A stretch of DNA of 64,000 nucleotides, taken from assembly GCF_019649055.1 (NCBI RefSeq), contig NW_026570364.1, positions 186,001 to 250,000 on the forward strand, read 5' to 3'. The notes below the pieces were generated by a model. It did not search any database. It was not told the origin of the DNA and saw nothing but the letters and a program-made list of their open reading frames with translations. The DNA comes from Paramacrobiotus metropolitanus. Lineage: Eukaryota; Tardigrada; Eutardigrada; Parachela; Macrobiotidae. Positions within the stretch are counted from its first letter, which is position 1. Every line of letters starts with the position of its first letter. Shown piece after piece: positions 36,736 through 49,481 of this stretch. The position numbers and the translations under genes were made by a program.

Positions 36736-37157
36736 TCTGCATCTCTGGAATACGATTTCTTCGGTTTGCATGCAATGTATTAAAACTGCCTCTGTGTTAT
36801 TGTGTCTGTGTAATAACTACAGATTTGACGTTATCATTAAGCTGTTTATTTGGTAAATTGTGATGGATGGTAGAGCAACGATTTTATAAAAGTTTATATA
36901 ATTAGAATATACGCAAAAATGAGATTTTAATGGCTGTTTATAAAATGGATCTTACTAAATGATTAAAATTGATGACTCTTAAGATCTCCCCGTTTCCACT
37001 ACGGCAGTGAACCATCGTACTACAAACACATTGAGAACTATCCACTACAAATAAATTGTGAGCTCGTAGAAGAGCAGTACATCATTCATACTGCATTATT
37101 TGTTTGCATTTACGAATCCCACGTAAAACAAACTGGAGCAGCGGAGAAGCTTAGTTG

Positions 37158-40100
37158 CTATTCCCTCAAAGTCATTATAACGTCGAAGGGTAGCGGTGAC
37201 CGTAAGAATGTCTGGGTGCAGTGGTCAGTGGATGGACAACTTCCAGGTGCGGAAGAAAAATGAAATGTCTGCATTAAATTGGCGAAGATCAGGTAGATTT
37301 CCATTTTCGCCAAGGATTCTCCCAGGCATGCACGTTTACCTTAAAAATGGCAAACCATCCATAATAAAAACTGTGTATGGTGGATTAATGAGATTTCCAT
37401 TTTTGAATGACAGCCAGATTAATGTGGATCAACGGCCACCAAAATAGATTTTTTATATGGACATGTGATTATGAAATAACTGCTTACGTATACGGCGCGG
37501 CCACGCTAATATGCGGTAACAAGCAATACTACCGGCGTAATATAAAATACCCAACCATTCCAATGTATGCAACAACTAAAGTGGCACACGAAAGTAAGCA
37601 GGCATCCGCACATATAACGTACCAATGCCGAATGGGGCGAATCCCTTGGGAATAAACACCGAGCCAGTAGCGTCGAGGAAATGTTCTGGATAGAAATCAT
37701 AAGGATGTGTCCAGTATCGTGGATTCCGGTGCAATCCGTAAATGTTCAAATTAATCAGTGTTCGGGATGGAATAACAAAGCCATCGACAGTCATTTCGTC
37801 AAAGTTATTATGCGGGACACCTAACGGCGCAACGGTCGCGAAACGCTGAATTTCCAATGTTACAGCATCCGTATAATGCAATAAACCTGAAAGATTTCTT
37901 ATTAGTAACAGGAATATCACGCAGACGGACAATGGGTTTCAGGGCGACGATTTGCACTTGCAGTTTTATTACGATAAATACGACGCAAATGATTTATTTA
38001 TGTCAGAAACGATACTTCAATATGTCAATTTCGCTGCATTCGTTAGTCCCGTCTTGACAAAGCGCCCTGGAAAAATTAACATCTACGTAGTAATTGTGAA
38101 AAAATAACTATGACATTATTATTACAATTACTACATAATACCTAATGAAAAAGTTAGCAATTATTACCAGTCATGGAGATAAACCACCTAACAGATTCTT
38201 TTATAAAAGTTTCATTGGTTCATTTCTGGATTACATATATACTAACGAAAGCGCTTGCCATGTGTTGTGATCAAGTCTAAAGCCCATGTACTACGATACG
38301 TTACTACCGTAACAGCACTACGCCAGTGATGCCCAATATTGTAGTTCTTTAATAGTTTATTATTTATGAGGTAGTGCATCATGAATTAGCCAATTTGATA
38401 AACAAATTCTTAAAAGCAGTAAAAAAAGCATAAAAACATTCATAAATAGGAAAAAAAACATTCATAAATAGAAAAAAAGCATAAAAACATTCATAAATAT
38501 AATTAGAAAAACATTCATAAATAAAAAACATTCATAAATAGAATAGAATTAGATACTCCGCCTGGTCAAGTATCTGCCAACAAATTCATAAATAGAGTTG
38601 CACACTATTTATGTATATTTACTACAGCACAACACGTACTTCGGTGCTCCATGCGGATCGGTTCATTGCGTCCAATTTTTGCATCGATTTCCTCGTGAAC
38701 TTTTTGTTGTACATCGGGATGAATAATCATGAGCAAAATGCCCCACATTATCGTCGCATGTGTCGTTCCTGTTCCCGCCGCAAACAGATTCAGCACCGAC
38801 GCCAGCAGCTGCTCATCTACAGGTACACGCTGTGAACATTAAATATTTTGCCCCTGCAGCATCCAAAAATGTACATATCGTACCGGTAAAGGTCGTGTTA
38901 CTGCTGCCTCTCTGTTGTTCCAGAAGAGACAGAAATTTATCGACATAGTCGCCTTTTTCCTGTCCGCTTTTTCGTTCCTCCGTGTGCTCTCTCACCAGCG
39001 CCTTACCAAAATTCCACAACTGCTGAAAATTCCCTAGCAGACTGTTTTGTGCTGTGTGAAGTTTCCCAAATGGAATGAACTTCAGAAACGGTAGAAATTG
39101 TGTGGGCGCAATGGTGTTCAGTATGTTGATGTTCTCTTCAAAGAGACTGGTCAGATGCAGAAACTCTTTATCGGAATGGTCATACTGTCGGCCAAAGATT
39201 AAAGCGCAAATGACGTTGGCGATTGCTAAGGTCAAGTGGGTACTGGGATCGAAGGGCCGGTTGAGGTTGCCGGCGAAGATGGTTTTCACCTGGTTGATGC
39301 CGTCCAGAATACTGTCCTCCAGCCACGTCTTTCCCATTCCAAGGTCACGCAGGGTGGTTAAGGCAAAACGGCGCTGTTCCCGCCAAAATTCGCCTTCAGC
39401 CGGAACCAAGCCTGAAAAACAGATTAGTTTGCTGAGGATTGTGCTTTTGACTCGCTTTAGTCGCATTTTGTGTGAGACGGATAGTTTCTTTAGCAGTGAC
39501 AAAACATAGTGCAATGGCTTTGAGTGCAAGTATCCTTGTTTCCAAAACTCCTTTGAAAAGCCCTAATATCAATGCATAATTACATACTTTATTCAAATTT
39601 CATTTCATTAGTTGTCTTTTTTCATTTTAAGTGCAAGAAATGCTTTGGCCATTCGACCACATAATACACTGGTAAAAAACGCTGTGGTAATTAAGTAACT
39701 TTCAGAACTAGGGACCATCTGGGCGTACCTTTTCCATTCAGAATTCGGTTGAGAATAAAATGCTGATCCCGGCCGGTTGTGTTGTCATCGTTGAAGAGAC
39801 TCTTGGCCGTGTCCACATTGCTGATGACAATCATGGTACGGTAACCCATCTGCACAGCCATCACGTCGCCATACTCCTTTGACCATTCCCGGAAGCGTTC
39901 CGATGGCCGGGACGTCAAAAAGGGCAAGTTGCCAACTACAGGTAAGCCTGCAACAGCGACAATCATTAAAAATGCTTTTTTAATTTGGAGGGCACTCAAT
40001 ATTAAAATGCAGGATTGAAAAATTGTCTTGCTAATTAATGATACCATGATCACGTAGGTAGAATAGTGTAATTTCAAAGGAGCGTTCTGATACGCAAATT

Positions 40101-41004
40101 CATTTCACAGGCTGATGTAAACCGATATACAGATACAGTAATGTAATATAGATATAAATATACTTTGTAGTGAAAGGGCAATGTGTTCGAAATTGATCGC
40201 CATTCTAGTGCCATTGCGTCAAATGCTGCAATTTAACGAAAAGGGTACGTAGCGATCACATAACCTGTGTACTTAATTTTTATTCTGCATACATAATTCA
40301 CTTTGCACTTTGGGAAACTTATCCTAATTTTTTTATTATGAATGTTTTCCGTCAGGCCTGCACACCGTTGCAGGACCTATACACTATAATAAAAACAGAA
40401 AGTGAGACTTTCTGTATAAGAGTGTATACGGCTTGTTTCTTGCACGGTCTATGGGGAAATCTGTAACCAAAATGTTACACCCCTGTGATTGGCACAAGTT
40501 AGGGGTGTGGTTTACGGTATGCCAGTTAATACGGGCATACTGCATAGTCGGCATAGCTGTCGCTGAAATGTGGTTGGGCTAATAGCCTAATAATTATAGA
40601 AGTATTCCATGTGGTTTGTATCCAGTCCCGTTTATCCCGATTATTTCCCTTTCCCATCCAGGCCTGACGGAGCTATTTCCGTAGGAAATGTCACTTTAGT
40701 GTTTTTCTTATGTCGCTTTGATGGGTATATAATTATATATGTAAGTGCTCAGTGATTTCCAGTTTCAAGACAGATCTAAGTACAGCTACCTTAATTCCAT
40801 CATGTTCCATTCTGTACTTAATATGCTGACCAACAATTTTCAATATGCGATGAGATCTTACACGTTTTCATGTTTAATTTTTTTACTGATTAAAGGTTGT
40901 ATACCTTTAGGCCCCGGAGGTAACTTCGCAGATTTCCTTCTTAGCAGCGCTGTAATCCAGTATACAAGCGGAAAAATAAGCAGTGTTATCCAAATTGCAA
41001 CCAT
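37158..41004 (-). CDS. Cytochrome P450, CYP2-clan type (copy 2)
   Basis: Six exons: 41004-40905, 39947-39729, 39411-38884, 38816-38640, 37886-37623, 37339-37158; 1470 nt (489 aa). Introns are all phase 1, and exons 2, 4, 5 and 6 are exactly the lengths of copy 1 (219, 177, 264, 182 nt), so the two arose by duplication. It shows an N-terminal anchor then KLPPGPKG, I-helix AAGTGTT, K-helix EIQR, and haem loop FGIGKRACLG with Cys near residue 434. The Met at 41004 gives a proper anchor; the frame extends further upstream without another ATG. Intron 1 contains a dispersed repeat and intron 4 a minisatellite. The 3' end faces the K+ channel 3' end, about 420 bp away. Substrate unknown; an ER monooxygenase. 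Confidence 0.93.
38424..38545. repeat. AT-rich minisatellite in P450 intron 4
   Basis: About five copies of ACATTCATAAATA separated by variable A-rich spacers. Units are irregular, so it is a decayed tandem repeat, not an array of identical repeats and unique spacers. Confidence 0.8.
40344..40706. repeat. Dispersed ~365-bp repeat, copy 2
   Basis: Second copy of the element at 320-686, same orientation, sitting in intron 1 of P450 copy 2. The high identity of the two copies, against otherwise unrelated flanks, argues for recent spread. Confidence 0.85.
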
Positions 41005-42106
41005 GACTGGCGAGTCACGAAATGCGGATTTCCTTCTTTTCAAAGATTGAATTCCTTTAGATGCGAGATATTTAGAATTCCTTTAGATCCGGCTGTTAAC
41101 AGCGGTAGCACATACCGCAGTATTGGAAATTCCACTTTTCACTATTCGTACTAAAATCGGCGGCTTAAGCAATACTGATTTTCTAATTTTGCCAATGATT
41201 ATACAGAATACTGAGCCAGTAAATAAACACCTTGATCCAGACCATCATATGCAACCATATGCTTAATTGTGATGGTATCAGCTTAATGCAACCCAAGCAG
41301 CGTGTGCATGGCGGTTAAAGATAAGTAACATAAATCCAAAGTTTATAATCCTTTATTCTTGCACTAAATTAAGAACGACTGCTCTATAGGCTATAGCTTA
41401 GCTGATGCACTATGCGTGCCAAATATGCGGTTCGTGGGGTAACTTGTATCAGCATAATATTAAAAGGTCTCCACTCTCCACTGCGATTTTGGAAAACAGG
41501 TTTGCAGATCGTTAAATTCTTGATACCGTACAGAAAACTGCTGCAGTATAACTCGCCGCATGTTTTTGCTTTCGTAAAGTGCTACCAGTGTGGCATCTAA
41601 AGGTGTTTTACTCCACATTCTGAACTTAAAATATGAATACCAAATGACCAAGAAAAAACTCAGCTGACTTGATTCACAAAAGCACGACAACAATGAGCAG
41701 CACGAAGTTCGCTTGTTAACAACCGGCGGAAAAAAATTACCGAGATGTCTTCATCGCAGCAAAATTTTACAACAAGGGCATCACATGGCTTAGTCATGGC
41801 ACACTGCAGAATTTAGTAATTTAACTAATTTGTCAGTAAAATAATTTGTCCCTACAGTTTCGAGGCCATTTACGAATCATTAAGAAAGGTCACAACAGCC
41901 CGACACACGCAGGAACTAACATTTAATTAGCTTCTCCATAGAAAATAATTTCCCAATAAATGTTTCCCTTGAGCTGAACACATCACAGTTTTGGTTCCTG
42001 ACGCAGTAACACGGTAAAAAAGTCAAAAAGATCAATTAGTTAGCATTCCCGCGGCTAAAAGAATAAATTAGTAAATTCTTTAAAAATATTAAAAAATCTC
42101 TACAAC
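41005..42106. other. Intergenic, no supported gene
   Basis: 1.1 kb between P450 copy 2 and the EDEM gene 3' end. It should hold the P450 promoter. Short open frames on either strand have no recognisable domain. Confidence 0.5.
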
Positions 42107-45100
42107 TTAACCGGAACACAGAGGCGGGTTTAAAGGCACGGCATTTTCTTTCCAGGTGATTTCTTCCACCGGCAACGCATAGGGAAGCAACGGGTTCAAG
42201 GCAGGACAGGCTGTGTCGGCGGGATTCCGATACCGACTGAGGGTATCGTTTAACTCCGCACCCAGTTCATTCAGGCAAGCGTCCGAATCGGGAAGATCAA
42301 TGTTCATTTGGTCCGCGGGTTTTTTCTGAAATTTCGCGAGGATGGGAAAAATGTGGCCTTCGGTGGTGAAGATAATTCGCTCGGCGTTCCGATTGACGAA
42401 GTTGTCTTCATCGAATAGCTAAATACCGAAACCAAAATCACAGTAATTATGATGTCGGCAAAGATTCTGCATTCTGATTAACATATCCTTCATACGGAAC
42501 TACACTGCTAAAAAAATTGTACAACAGCAACTTTTTAACTTCAGACGCGGCATCTTGGTTCATATGAAATGGCCATCGTACCTAAGGGAAGAACATTAGC
42601 CACTACACTACCAAAACCGTTAAAATTACTAAAAATACATTGCGTATCACCTAATATTTCAAGGTTTCATTAACACCATGACCCTCGGGCCCATTTACAA
42701 TTATGTTGTAATGAAAAAGCCAGTTACATCTTGAAATCTTAACTGAAATATTATAGTAGTACAGTATTTTATGCAAAAGAATAAAATACGCCATGCTGTA
42801 GCACATTTCCATGTAAATGCACAAAATACGCCATGTTAAAGTCGGTTCAAAGGAAAATTCCTATTTGCACAATGCAATCACCATTTTAAAGTATTTACTG
42901 TTACCCTCACGTTGCAACGGTTTCTGGTACAATAATTTCTAACTTACTAAGTAGGTTTTCACCATCTTATTCTAACGTTGTTCTTAATACGTGCTTACCA
43001 AATACAAATACTTCAATGTCTCGCTGAGGAAGAAACTCTCCATCCGATCCTCTAGCGAGCGATCGCGAAAATTGTGCACAGTAGCAAATCCACACTTCAC
43101 CCGGGAAATACTGTTAATCCCCTCCACCATCCATTTACCCACATGCAAATACAGCGGATTCTTCGTGGCGCGGTACAAAAAATAAGTCGATTCCGCCAGT
43201 TCTGGTCGTAGCGGATATAGGGGAATATTCTCGTGCTCATGAAACCAGTCAAAACGCTCCGGGAGGACACCATATCGTTTCCAAATACTCATGTAAAAAT
43301 TATGCAGACACACGGCTTCCTGGAGATCACCGGCCAGGACCTGCACACCGGGAAACGCCGCACCCAGGGCGTCAATCCAGAAATTGCTGGGCCGACTGTT
43401 GCCTTCGTCCATGTTGACGTTGATGAAGAGCGGATGGGAGGTGGCGTCCGTGCCACACGTAAAAGGACCGACGCGCTGGTGCTGTTTGATGGCGGCGTAG
43501 GCTTCGTTAAAGATTTTCAAGTATTCTTCGTCACCAAACAAAATATACGCCTGAAAAGAGCTTGCTAATTACACACACTCGTACAATTCCAATTGAATCA
43601 TGCTGTGCCATAAAAAATAACAGCTATTCGTCAATAATTTCATTTGAAATATTTGGCAAAACTATGAAAACCCTTTTACAGATCCTTCCAAAAATATTGG
43701 CTCACCTTCAGCAGATATTCATAGTACGAATCCATGCCCGCGCCGACTCCTATTCAAAATCAATAATCCACACGTTAGAATACTGGATTCATGTGGGTAA
43801 CCAGGAACCGGAAAACACGTTTAAGTTTTAAATTCATAAAAGTGACAAATTTAACTGCCTCATCTTCCACACAAAAAAAACTACCGACTCATAATTGCTA
43901 TTTTAAAAGACTTAATTGATTTGCCAGATAGCTTGATCTTGGAATACCAATGCTTATGCAACCATGTTAGGATGGATGATGGATAGACATTAACGCATCT
44001 AGCCAATGCACTACGATACCGCCACATTACGTACCAGACATCTTATCAATCCACTCTCCCAGCGCCACGTTAATACTATTCCCCAGCAACCCGGTCGCCC
44101 TGGACCGCTTCTCCCACAATCGCAGCATGGCGCGCTTGGCCATATTTTCGTACATCTCATCCCCCGTCAGCCGGCTGGCCACGCCCCACTCCAACACCAG
44201 ACTGCCCGCCCCGGCCAGACACGTCTCGTGCATCTTCTCCGCCATCATCTGTATACCGTGCCGCAAATTAATCCGCGGTACGGGCAGATAGTTGCCGACG
44301 CCCTGGAAAGCGTCGCTCAGACGGTCGATGAGATCGCGCGCCAGATCCAGCAGTTCGTTGTCGTAGGCGGCCAGACGCGCGGCCGGGAACAGGGTGTCAT
44401 CGGTCAGGAGGACGTGGGCCGACAGAAGACCGCCCAGGACGCGGATGGTGGCTTCAAAGACCTGCACGGTCACGTCCTGATCGAAGGAGGTATACTGTGA
44501 CACTAGGTGGACGGCGCGGTGGAATTCGGTTGTATTACCCAGGATCTGCGAGAGAATAGTTATAATAAATACCGATTATCGACAAATAAACTGTAAAAGA
44601 TAAAAATTCGTTTATATTGCCCAGGACGAGCGAGAGAATAGTTATAATAAATACCGATTATTCACGAATAAACTTGAAAGCTATAAAAATATCCACAAAA
44701 TTAAAGCACAAAAAAATACAAATAAGTTAAAGGGATAAACAGGAATTCAAATCCATCGTCAAAATATACGACGACTCGTACTTTAGCATCTATACTTTTG
44801 CTCGCATTTTAGTCTTAAGTTCTTAACCACTCAAATACGGTGAAATCTCCGAAACAAATCAGCATTTTTTGGCGCGCCAATAAAACATCGTTAAAGCCAT
44901 TTCCTGCATATTTTAACATAATTATGGGATTCTGCGCTCTCTTAAAGCTGCAAGAGCGGGTTTAAAACTTGTCAGAGACTACTATTATACGATCACAAAC
45001 GTTCGGTGTCATCAAATTTGTTTTCGTCAGTATTAGTGCTTTATTAGCATCGAATTCTAACAGAAGAAGTCGGTATCGTTACGAAAAGTCATGCAACCGT

Positions 45101-46031
45101 AATTTAATTAAATTCAATCCTTTCAATCACATCTTCTTTCCATCCTCCACTGTGATTTGCAACCAATAAAAAATTTAAAGAACAATAAAAACTATTAACT
45201 ACTGGTTAATTATCGTCGCAGATCAAAAAGCTTTGCAAATTTTCGCAACAAAAAGCTTCAAAAAATTTTACTAAATCACTATCAGTGCTGTTTAAATTTC
45301 AAAATACTCCAGAAACTGAACACTGCAACTTTCTGCAGCGATACTACCAGTCTGCCACTACTCTACGGTATAAATCATTACTATCTGCACATTAACATCA
45401 GAATGATGATACTTGCCACTTGCCAGTAGTGCATCCAAAGAATCGATCAGAGTCAGTGAATAATTTCCCAGTACATCATTAATGTTGATATTGCTCCTAA
45501 AAATTAAAATGATGAATTTTTTTAAAAACTATGCACACGCCAATGGAATAAACAGAGAATACCAAGTCTTGTATCAGTAAATCAAGCCTAGTACAGTACT
45601 GGAATACTGGATCAATAAAATAATCTAGCAACAGATTATGCATAATGGATTCAAAATGCAAACGGGAAACCTTGTTGATAAACGGAAAAAAACGTTGTTT
45701 ATTAAAGCGAGCTACGTAATTCGACAATATGATACAAGAATAAATTCTAAAATTCTCACGGATTTTCCCAGTCAGGACCTCGTCCGACACAGTCAATGGG
45801 ATTGAGCTCATCCTTGGGCCAGGCATGCTGCATGTAGTTATCGTAGGCGAAATAGAACATCTCCTTGACTTGCTGCTGCATGTCCTGACGCAGTTTGGCA
45901 GGGAAATAACCGTACTTTGCCAGGACATCGTCCGACACGGGCAGACCGTAGCGCGCAAAGAGCTCCGCGGTCAGGGGCGCTCCTGGGTCCGGGAGCAGCA
46001 GCAGTAGCAAGATTAACGCCAAATACTTCAT
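42107..46031 (-). CDS. EDEM1: ER degradation-enhancing alpha-mannosidase-like protein (EDEM1-like, GH47)
   Basis: Six exons: 46031-45760, 45496-45424, 44545-44035, 43749-43706, 43550-42999, 42418-42107; 1764 nt (587 aa). EDEM proteins trim mannose from N-glycans of misfolded proteins in the ER lumen and route them to ERAD. Seen here: signal peptide (MKYLALILLLLLLP), then NYMQHAWPKDELNPIDC, NINDVLGNYSLTLIDSLDAL, VQVFEATIRVLGGLLSAH, GAGMDSYYEYLLKAY, LRPELAEST, EDRMESFFLSETLKYLYLLF and the metal-site FTTEGHI. It has no C-terminal PA domain, and its length fits EDEM1/2, not EDEM3. Intron 2 uses a GC donor (CTG|GCAAGT), the only join that keeps frame. Assignment to the EDEM1 branch is by remembered similarity. 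Confidence 0.92.
44531..44691. repeat. ~80-bp tandem duplication at an EDEM splice acceptor
   Basis: Two adjacent copies share GAGAGAATAGTTATAATAAA and TACCGATTAT, starting with TATTACCCAGG versus TATTGCCCAGG. The copy at 44531-44611 contains the real acceptor of EDEM exon 3; the other carries a decayed duplicate inside the intron. Confidence 0.85.
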
Positions 46032-47415
46032 GATACTGCCCAGCACCTGTACAATCTACGGAGATCATAGCGAAGAGCGTATCGCATCCAAAGACATCGA
46101 TCACATTCACATCGTCGATTGTGCCGTAATGGCAAAGTCGGATGGTGTGTTTTCAAGATTCCGAACACTATTCGCGCCTATGCTGCCATTATTCGTGCAT
46201 TCCTATCCGACACCTCAGCTGGAAATTCCAAATTTTTATCAAAAGATGATAAGAATAGACTGGGTCCTAGTGACCAGGATACACGGATAAAAATAATAAT
46301 TGATGAATGATGGTGAAAAAATGTGAAACTGCAAGAATGCGACTGGAAGTTGACTTTTACAGTAGTTGCGCACAGCAAAAACATACAACGATAACGCTAA
46401 CTGTCTAACAACAGGAACTTGCTGTTCCATAAACGCAAAATACGCTATACTCGTATAGAAAGTACTACTTGACAAAAGCTAAAATAAAAGCTGCTAAATT
46501 CTAAAATTTAAAAAATTAACGATCCTTTTACAAGTCAGTACAGAACACGAAAGTGAAAAGCTAATTAGGACCCTAGCAGTTCTGGAGTATTTGGTAGCCA
46601 ACCTGTTGCCACTAATCTACGCTTTCAGCGATTTTTAATAACATTACCGTATTTACCGTCTATAAACCTCACAGCCTAATAACACGTCATCAAATCCACA
46701 GCTGACTTGTGAGGTTTGCATTTCTGCGGCTTTCAGGTATGCGCAGATAACAATAAAAGAAAAAACATAAACAATTTTTATGCTGACGTTTGCAGTTTGC
46801 ACATATGTATTGTACGTACGGTGCACTGATACCACTAAAATTAATATTTTTGTCGAAATATTTGTCAAATAATAAGTTTTGTTTTACAGGCAATAATAAT
46901 TTACGAGACGGCATTCAAAACTGCGAAAAACTGGTTTAATAATAAGTTTCGATACTGGAAGGAGTAATATTAAAACCAGCCATAGGGGGTTCTGAAAATT
47001 ATTATCATTACTAGATCCATTTTACTGTAAATGTTTAAGAAGAGTTGTTTATCACTTTTTCACTCACTTTTCAGATATCACTTTTTTGTGTCTGCACTTG
47101 GCCGGCAAACGTCAAACACAGCGATTTTCAATTTTATTCGATTTGCTGATTTCTTTAAAATTTGCATAAGCCGTTTATTCGGTACATGAATTTTCAATAC
47201 GTATGTCAGCAATCTGCTTCTGCATAGTGATTAATAATTTTTATGAAACTTAAAATCAACCCCATCAAGGCCTTAATTAGTCTCTAACTGTGAACGTATC
47301 AATCCTGCGTTGACTGATACTTCCGCCTCTAAAACATCGAAGCCGGATATCCAAACTGTTAGCCAGCCGCCAAAAAGATTAAAGTACAATCAAACTGCGG
47401 ACCAAGAGTGTAATT
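46032..47415. other. Intergenic, no supported gene
   Basis: Contains the EDEM promoter side and the 3' flank of the AUH gene. TTTATT at 47133-47138 (AATAAA on the minus strand) is a plausible polyadenylation signal for AUH. No coding exon is supported. Confidence 0.5.
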
Positions 47416-48896
47416 TCATTCTCCTCGAAATTTCGGTTTCCTTTTTTCCTTGAACGCCGCCAATCCCTCCAAGCGGTCCTTAGTCTTGACAATCTGAGCA
47501 TAGCAGCCTTCTTCAATCTTCAGACCGGCCTCAAGATCCACTTCGACGCCTCGGTTGATGGCCACTTTGGCCATGCGCAGCGCAATGGGCCCATTCAACA
47601 CCCAGGGTTCGGCCACTTCCAATGCCTTCTTGTACGCGGCACTACCGTCGCTGTTCTGCTCCACGAGATGATTAACAATGCCCTGGGCATGGGCTTGGGC
47701 ACCGTCCAGTACCTGCCCGGTAAATATGAGATCCTTGGCGCGAGACGGTCCAACTAGCCGGGTCAGCAACTGTAATTATAAACTGTTGAAATGGCGCATG
47801 TGTTATGTTATGTTACTCTGACTTTCGTTTCTTTTTCTCGGATACTGATTGATGACCAGAATTTTTCCAATTACAGATAACAAATTACTTGACTTTTCTA
47901 ACGTCTAACCAATTCGCAATTGCCAATGAAACACAGCATGCAACTTTGGTTGCTGACTTATTACTGCCCAAGATTACGAATTCGAGGGATGCAGGAAAAA
48001 TGTAGAGGAATGGAAAAACGATATTAAAAACAAGTCTAAAAACCCACATACGCACGACACGCGCATTTCGATAAATATAATAAAAAGACTGCCTTTCTCT
48101 CTTGTACCTTTATTTAAGGCCGCAGCTTTTACAACCATTACCACATTGAATGCCATTCCACTACAAACCTCACTCCTCAATAAATTCTAGTACTGGGAGG
48201 AATATTAGTTTCACAGGCTCCAAACATTCACACAAACGGAAATGTAAATCGTTTAATAATTTCGCTTTTTAACTAACAACAATTTAGTTACTACTTCATG
48301 TTTTATCACAGTTCGACTATTCGTACCTGCGTTCCTCCCGCTCCAGGAATAATTCCCAGTTTCGTTTCCACTAAACCGATTTTCGCCGTGCTACTGGCCA
48401 CGCGCACATCACACGCTAGCGCCATTTCCAACCCGCCACCCAGCGCCATACCATCCAACGCGGCGATGGTCGGCACCGGGAAATTATATAGATCCGCCAT
48501 GAGATTCCGGAGATTGGCCACGAACGGCGCCACCTCTTCCTCGCGCATCGTCATGCGTTCCTTCAAATCCGCACCCGAACAAAAGACCCCCGGGGTGGTA
48601 CTGCGCAGGATTATGGCCCGCACCGCCGTATCCTGGCGCGCCGATTCCAGGCATGCGCGGAACTGTTTGAGCAGGTTCTTGCTGATGGCATTGCGCACCT
48701 CAGGACGGTTGAGGTTGAAGACGAGGACGCCGTTGTGGGGGTCCTGAGTTAGTTTGTTGGCATAGAATTCCTCGGTGCGGGCTTTCCCTGGCTGGGCATC
48801 GTTGGAGGCGATTTGACAGACGCTGTGGCAAGTGGAAAACGAGCGAAAAGCTGGATGAAGTTGCCGGCTGTTCCGGAGAAAAGATGTAATTATCAT
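47416..48896 (-). CDS. AUH: Methylglutaconyl-CoA hydratase / enoyl-CoA hydratase (AUH-type)
   Basis: Two exons: 48896-48327 and 47769-47416; 924 nt (307 aa), phase 0 intron. AUH hydrates 3-methylglutaconyl-CoA to HMG-CoA in mitochondrial leucine breakdown and also binds AU-rich RNA. Crotonase-fold motifs are clear: NRPEVRNAISKNLL, FCSGADLKER, ALDGMALGGGLEMALACD (oxyanion hole) and KIGLVETKLGIIPGAGGTQ, with the catalytic Glu in this last block; the C-terminus holds VGPSRAKDLIFTG. The N-terminus (Met 48896) is rich in Ser, Arg and hydrophobic residues without acidic ones, as for a mitochondrial presequence. An in-frame extension upstream lacks an ATG. It lies head-to-head with POLR3F, about 585 bp apart, with the orphan exon between. 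Confidence 0.92.
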
Positions 48897-49246
48897 TTTG
48901 ATTTTATCTAAATTAAGAAAACCCGGGAATAAAGGCAATATCTGACGTGGATGCAGATACAGAAGTCAAACTGAAACAACTTTCAAGCGAATATCAGAAA
49001 ATTACGAAAATTCCACTACTACCGATCCAAGGAAGAGGATGGACTTAAACGACTATCAAATCTGTGCAAAAAACTTGAACAGAAGTTTTTTTTTACAATT
49101 CAAAGAATAGCAAGTTGGTAACTTTTCGAAATTTCTTATTCTATAAAAAATTTCAAAAACCAGCGATCAGCTGTTTGATGTTAAAAGGAAATTTTTATTT
49201 GTTGGGATTTGCTTAGCAGCTCGGTACTGTACATGGTGGTGCAGCG

Positions 49247-49410
49247 TTAAATCGCCACCGAAATCTGTTGGCACAAATGCCTTGCCACCGGCATAAAATT
49301 CTCGCTTCCGATTTCGTCACTGCGGAGTGCGGACTGCGCATACAAACACAGCAGTTCGAAATTTTCCTTGTTTTGGTTAGGTTTTCGTAAAACTGCGGGG
49401 AGTCTCGATC
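49247..49410 (-). CDS. Orphan terminal exon of an unidentified gene
   Basis: On the minus strand a long pyrimidine tract ending TTTTTCAG is followed by a 164-nt open exon (phase 1 entry) ending TAA, and about 50 bp further by AATAAA (plus-strand TTTATT at 49194-49199). The reading (LRKPNQNKENFELLCLYAQS, later ENFMPVARHLCQQI) has protein-like composition, but I recognise no family. No first exon is evident nearby. The next plausible phase-1 donor I can see on this strand is at about 52570, which would put POLR3F inside its intron. Confidence 0.35.
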
Positions 49411-49481
49411 CTGAAAAAAAAACAGATCTTATTTTACGGTCGGCAGTTCTTTTGTCGATTATTTGCTTGTATCTCTTTACT

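Noticed and set aside
36968-37263. A ~95-codon plus-strand open stretch with protein-like composition
   Set aside because: It lies largely antisense to the last exon of P450 copy 2 (37158-37339), has no ATG and no domain. The minus-strand haem exon explains the signal.
38424-38545. Regularly spaced short repeats resembling a CRISPR array
   Set aside because: Units are A-rich, irregular in length and spacing, lie in a P450 intron, and the genome is eukaryotic; it is a decayed minisatellite.
44006-44500. 164-codon plus-strand frame rich in His, Gln and Arg
   Set aside because: Exact antisense of EDEM exon 3, whose GC-rich codons keep the opposite frame open.
48298-48747. 149-codon plus-strand frame
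   Set aside because: Antisense shadow of AUH exon 1.
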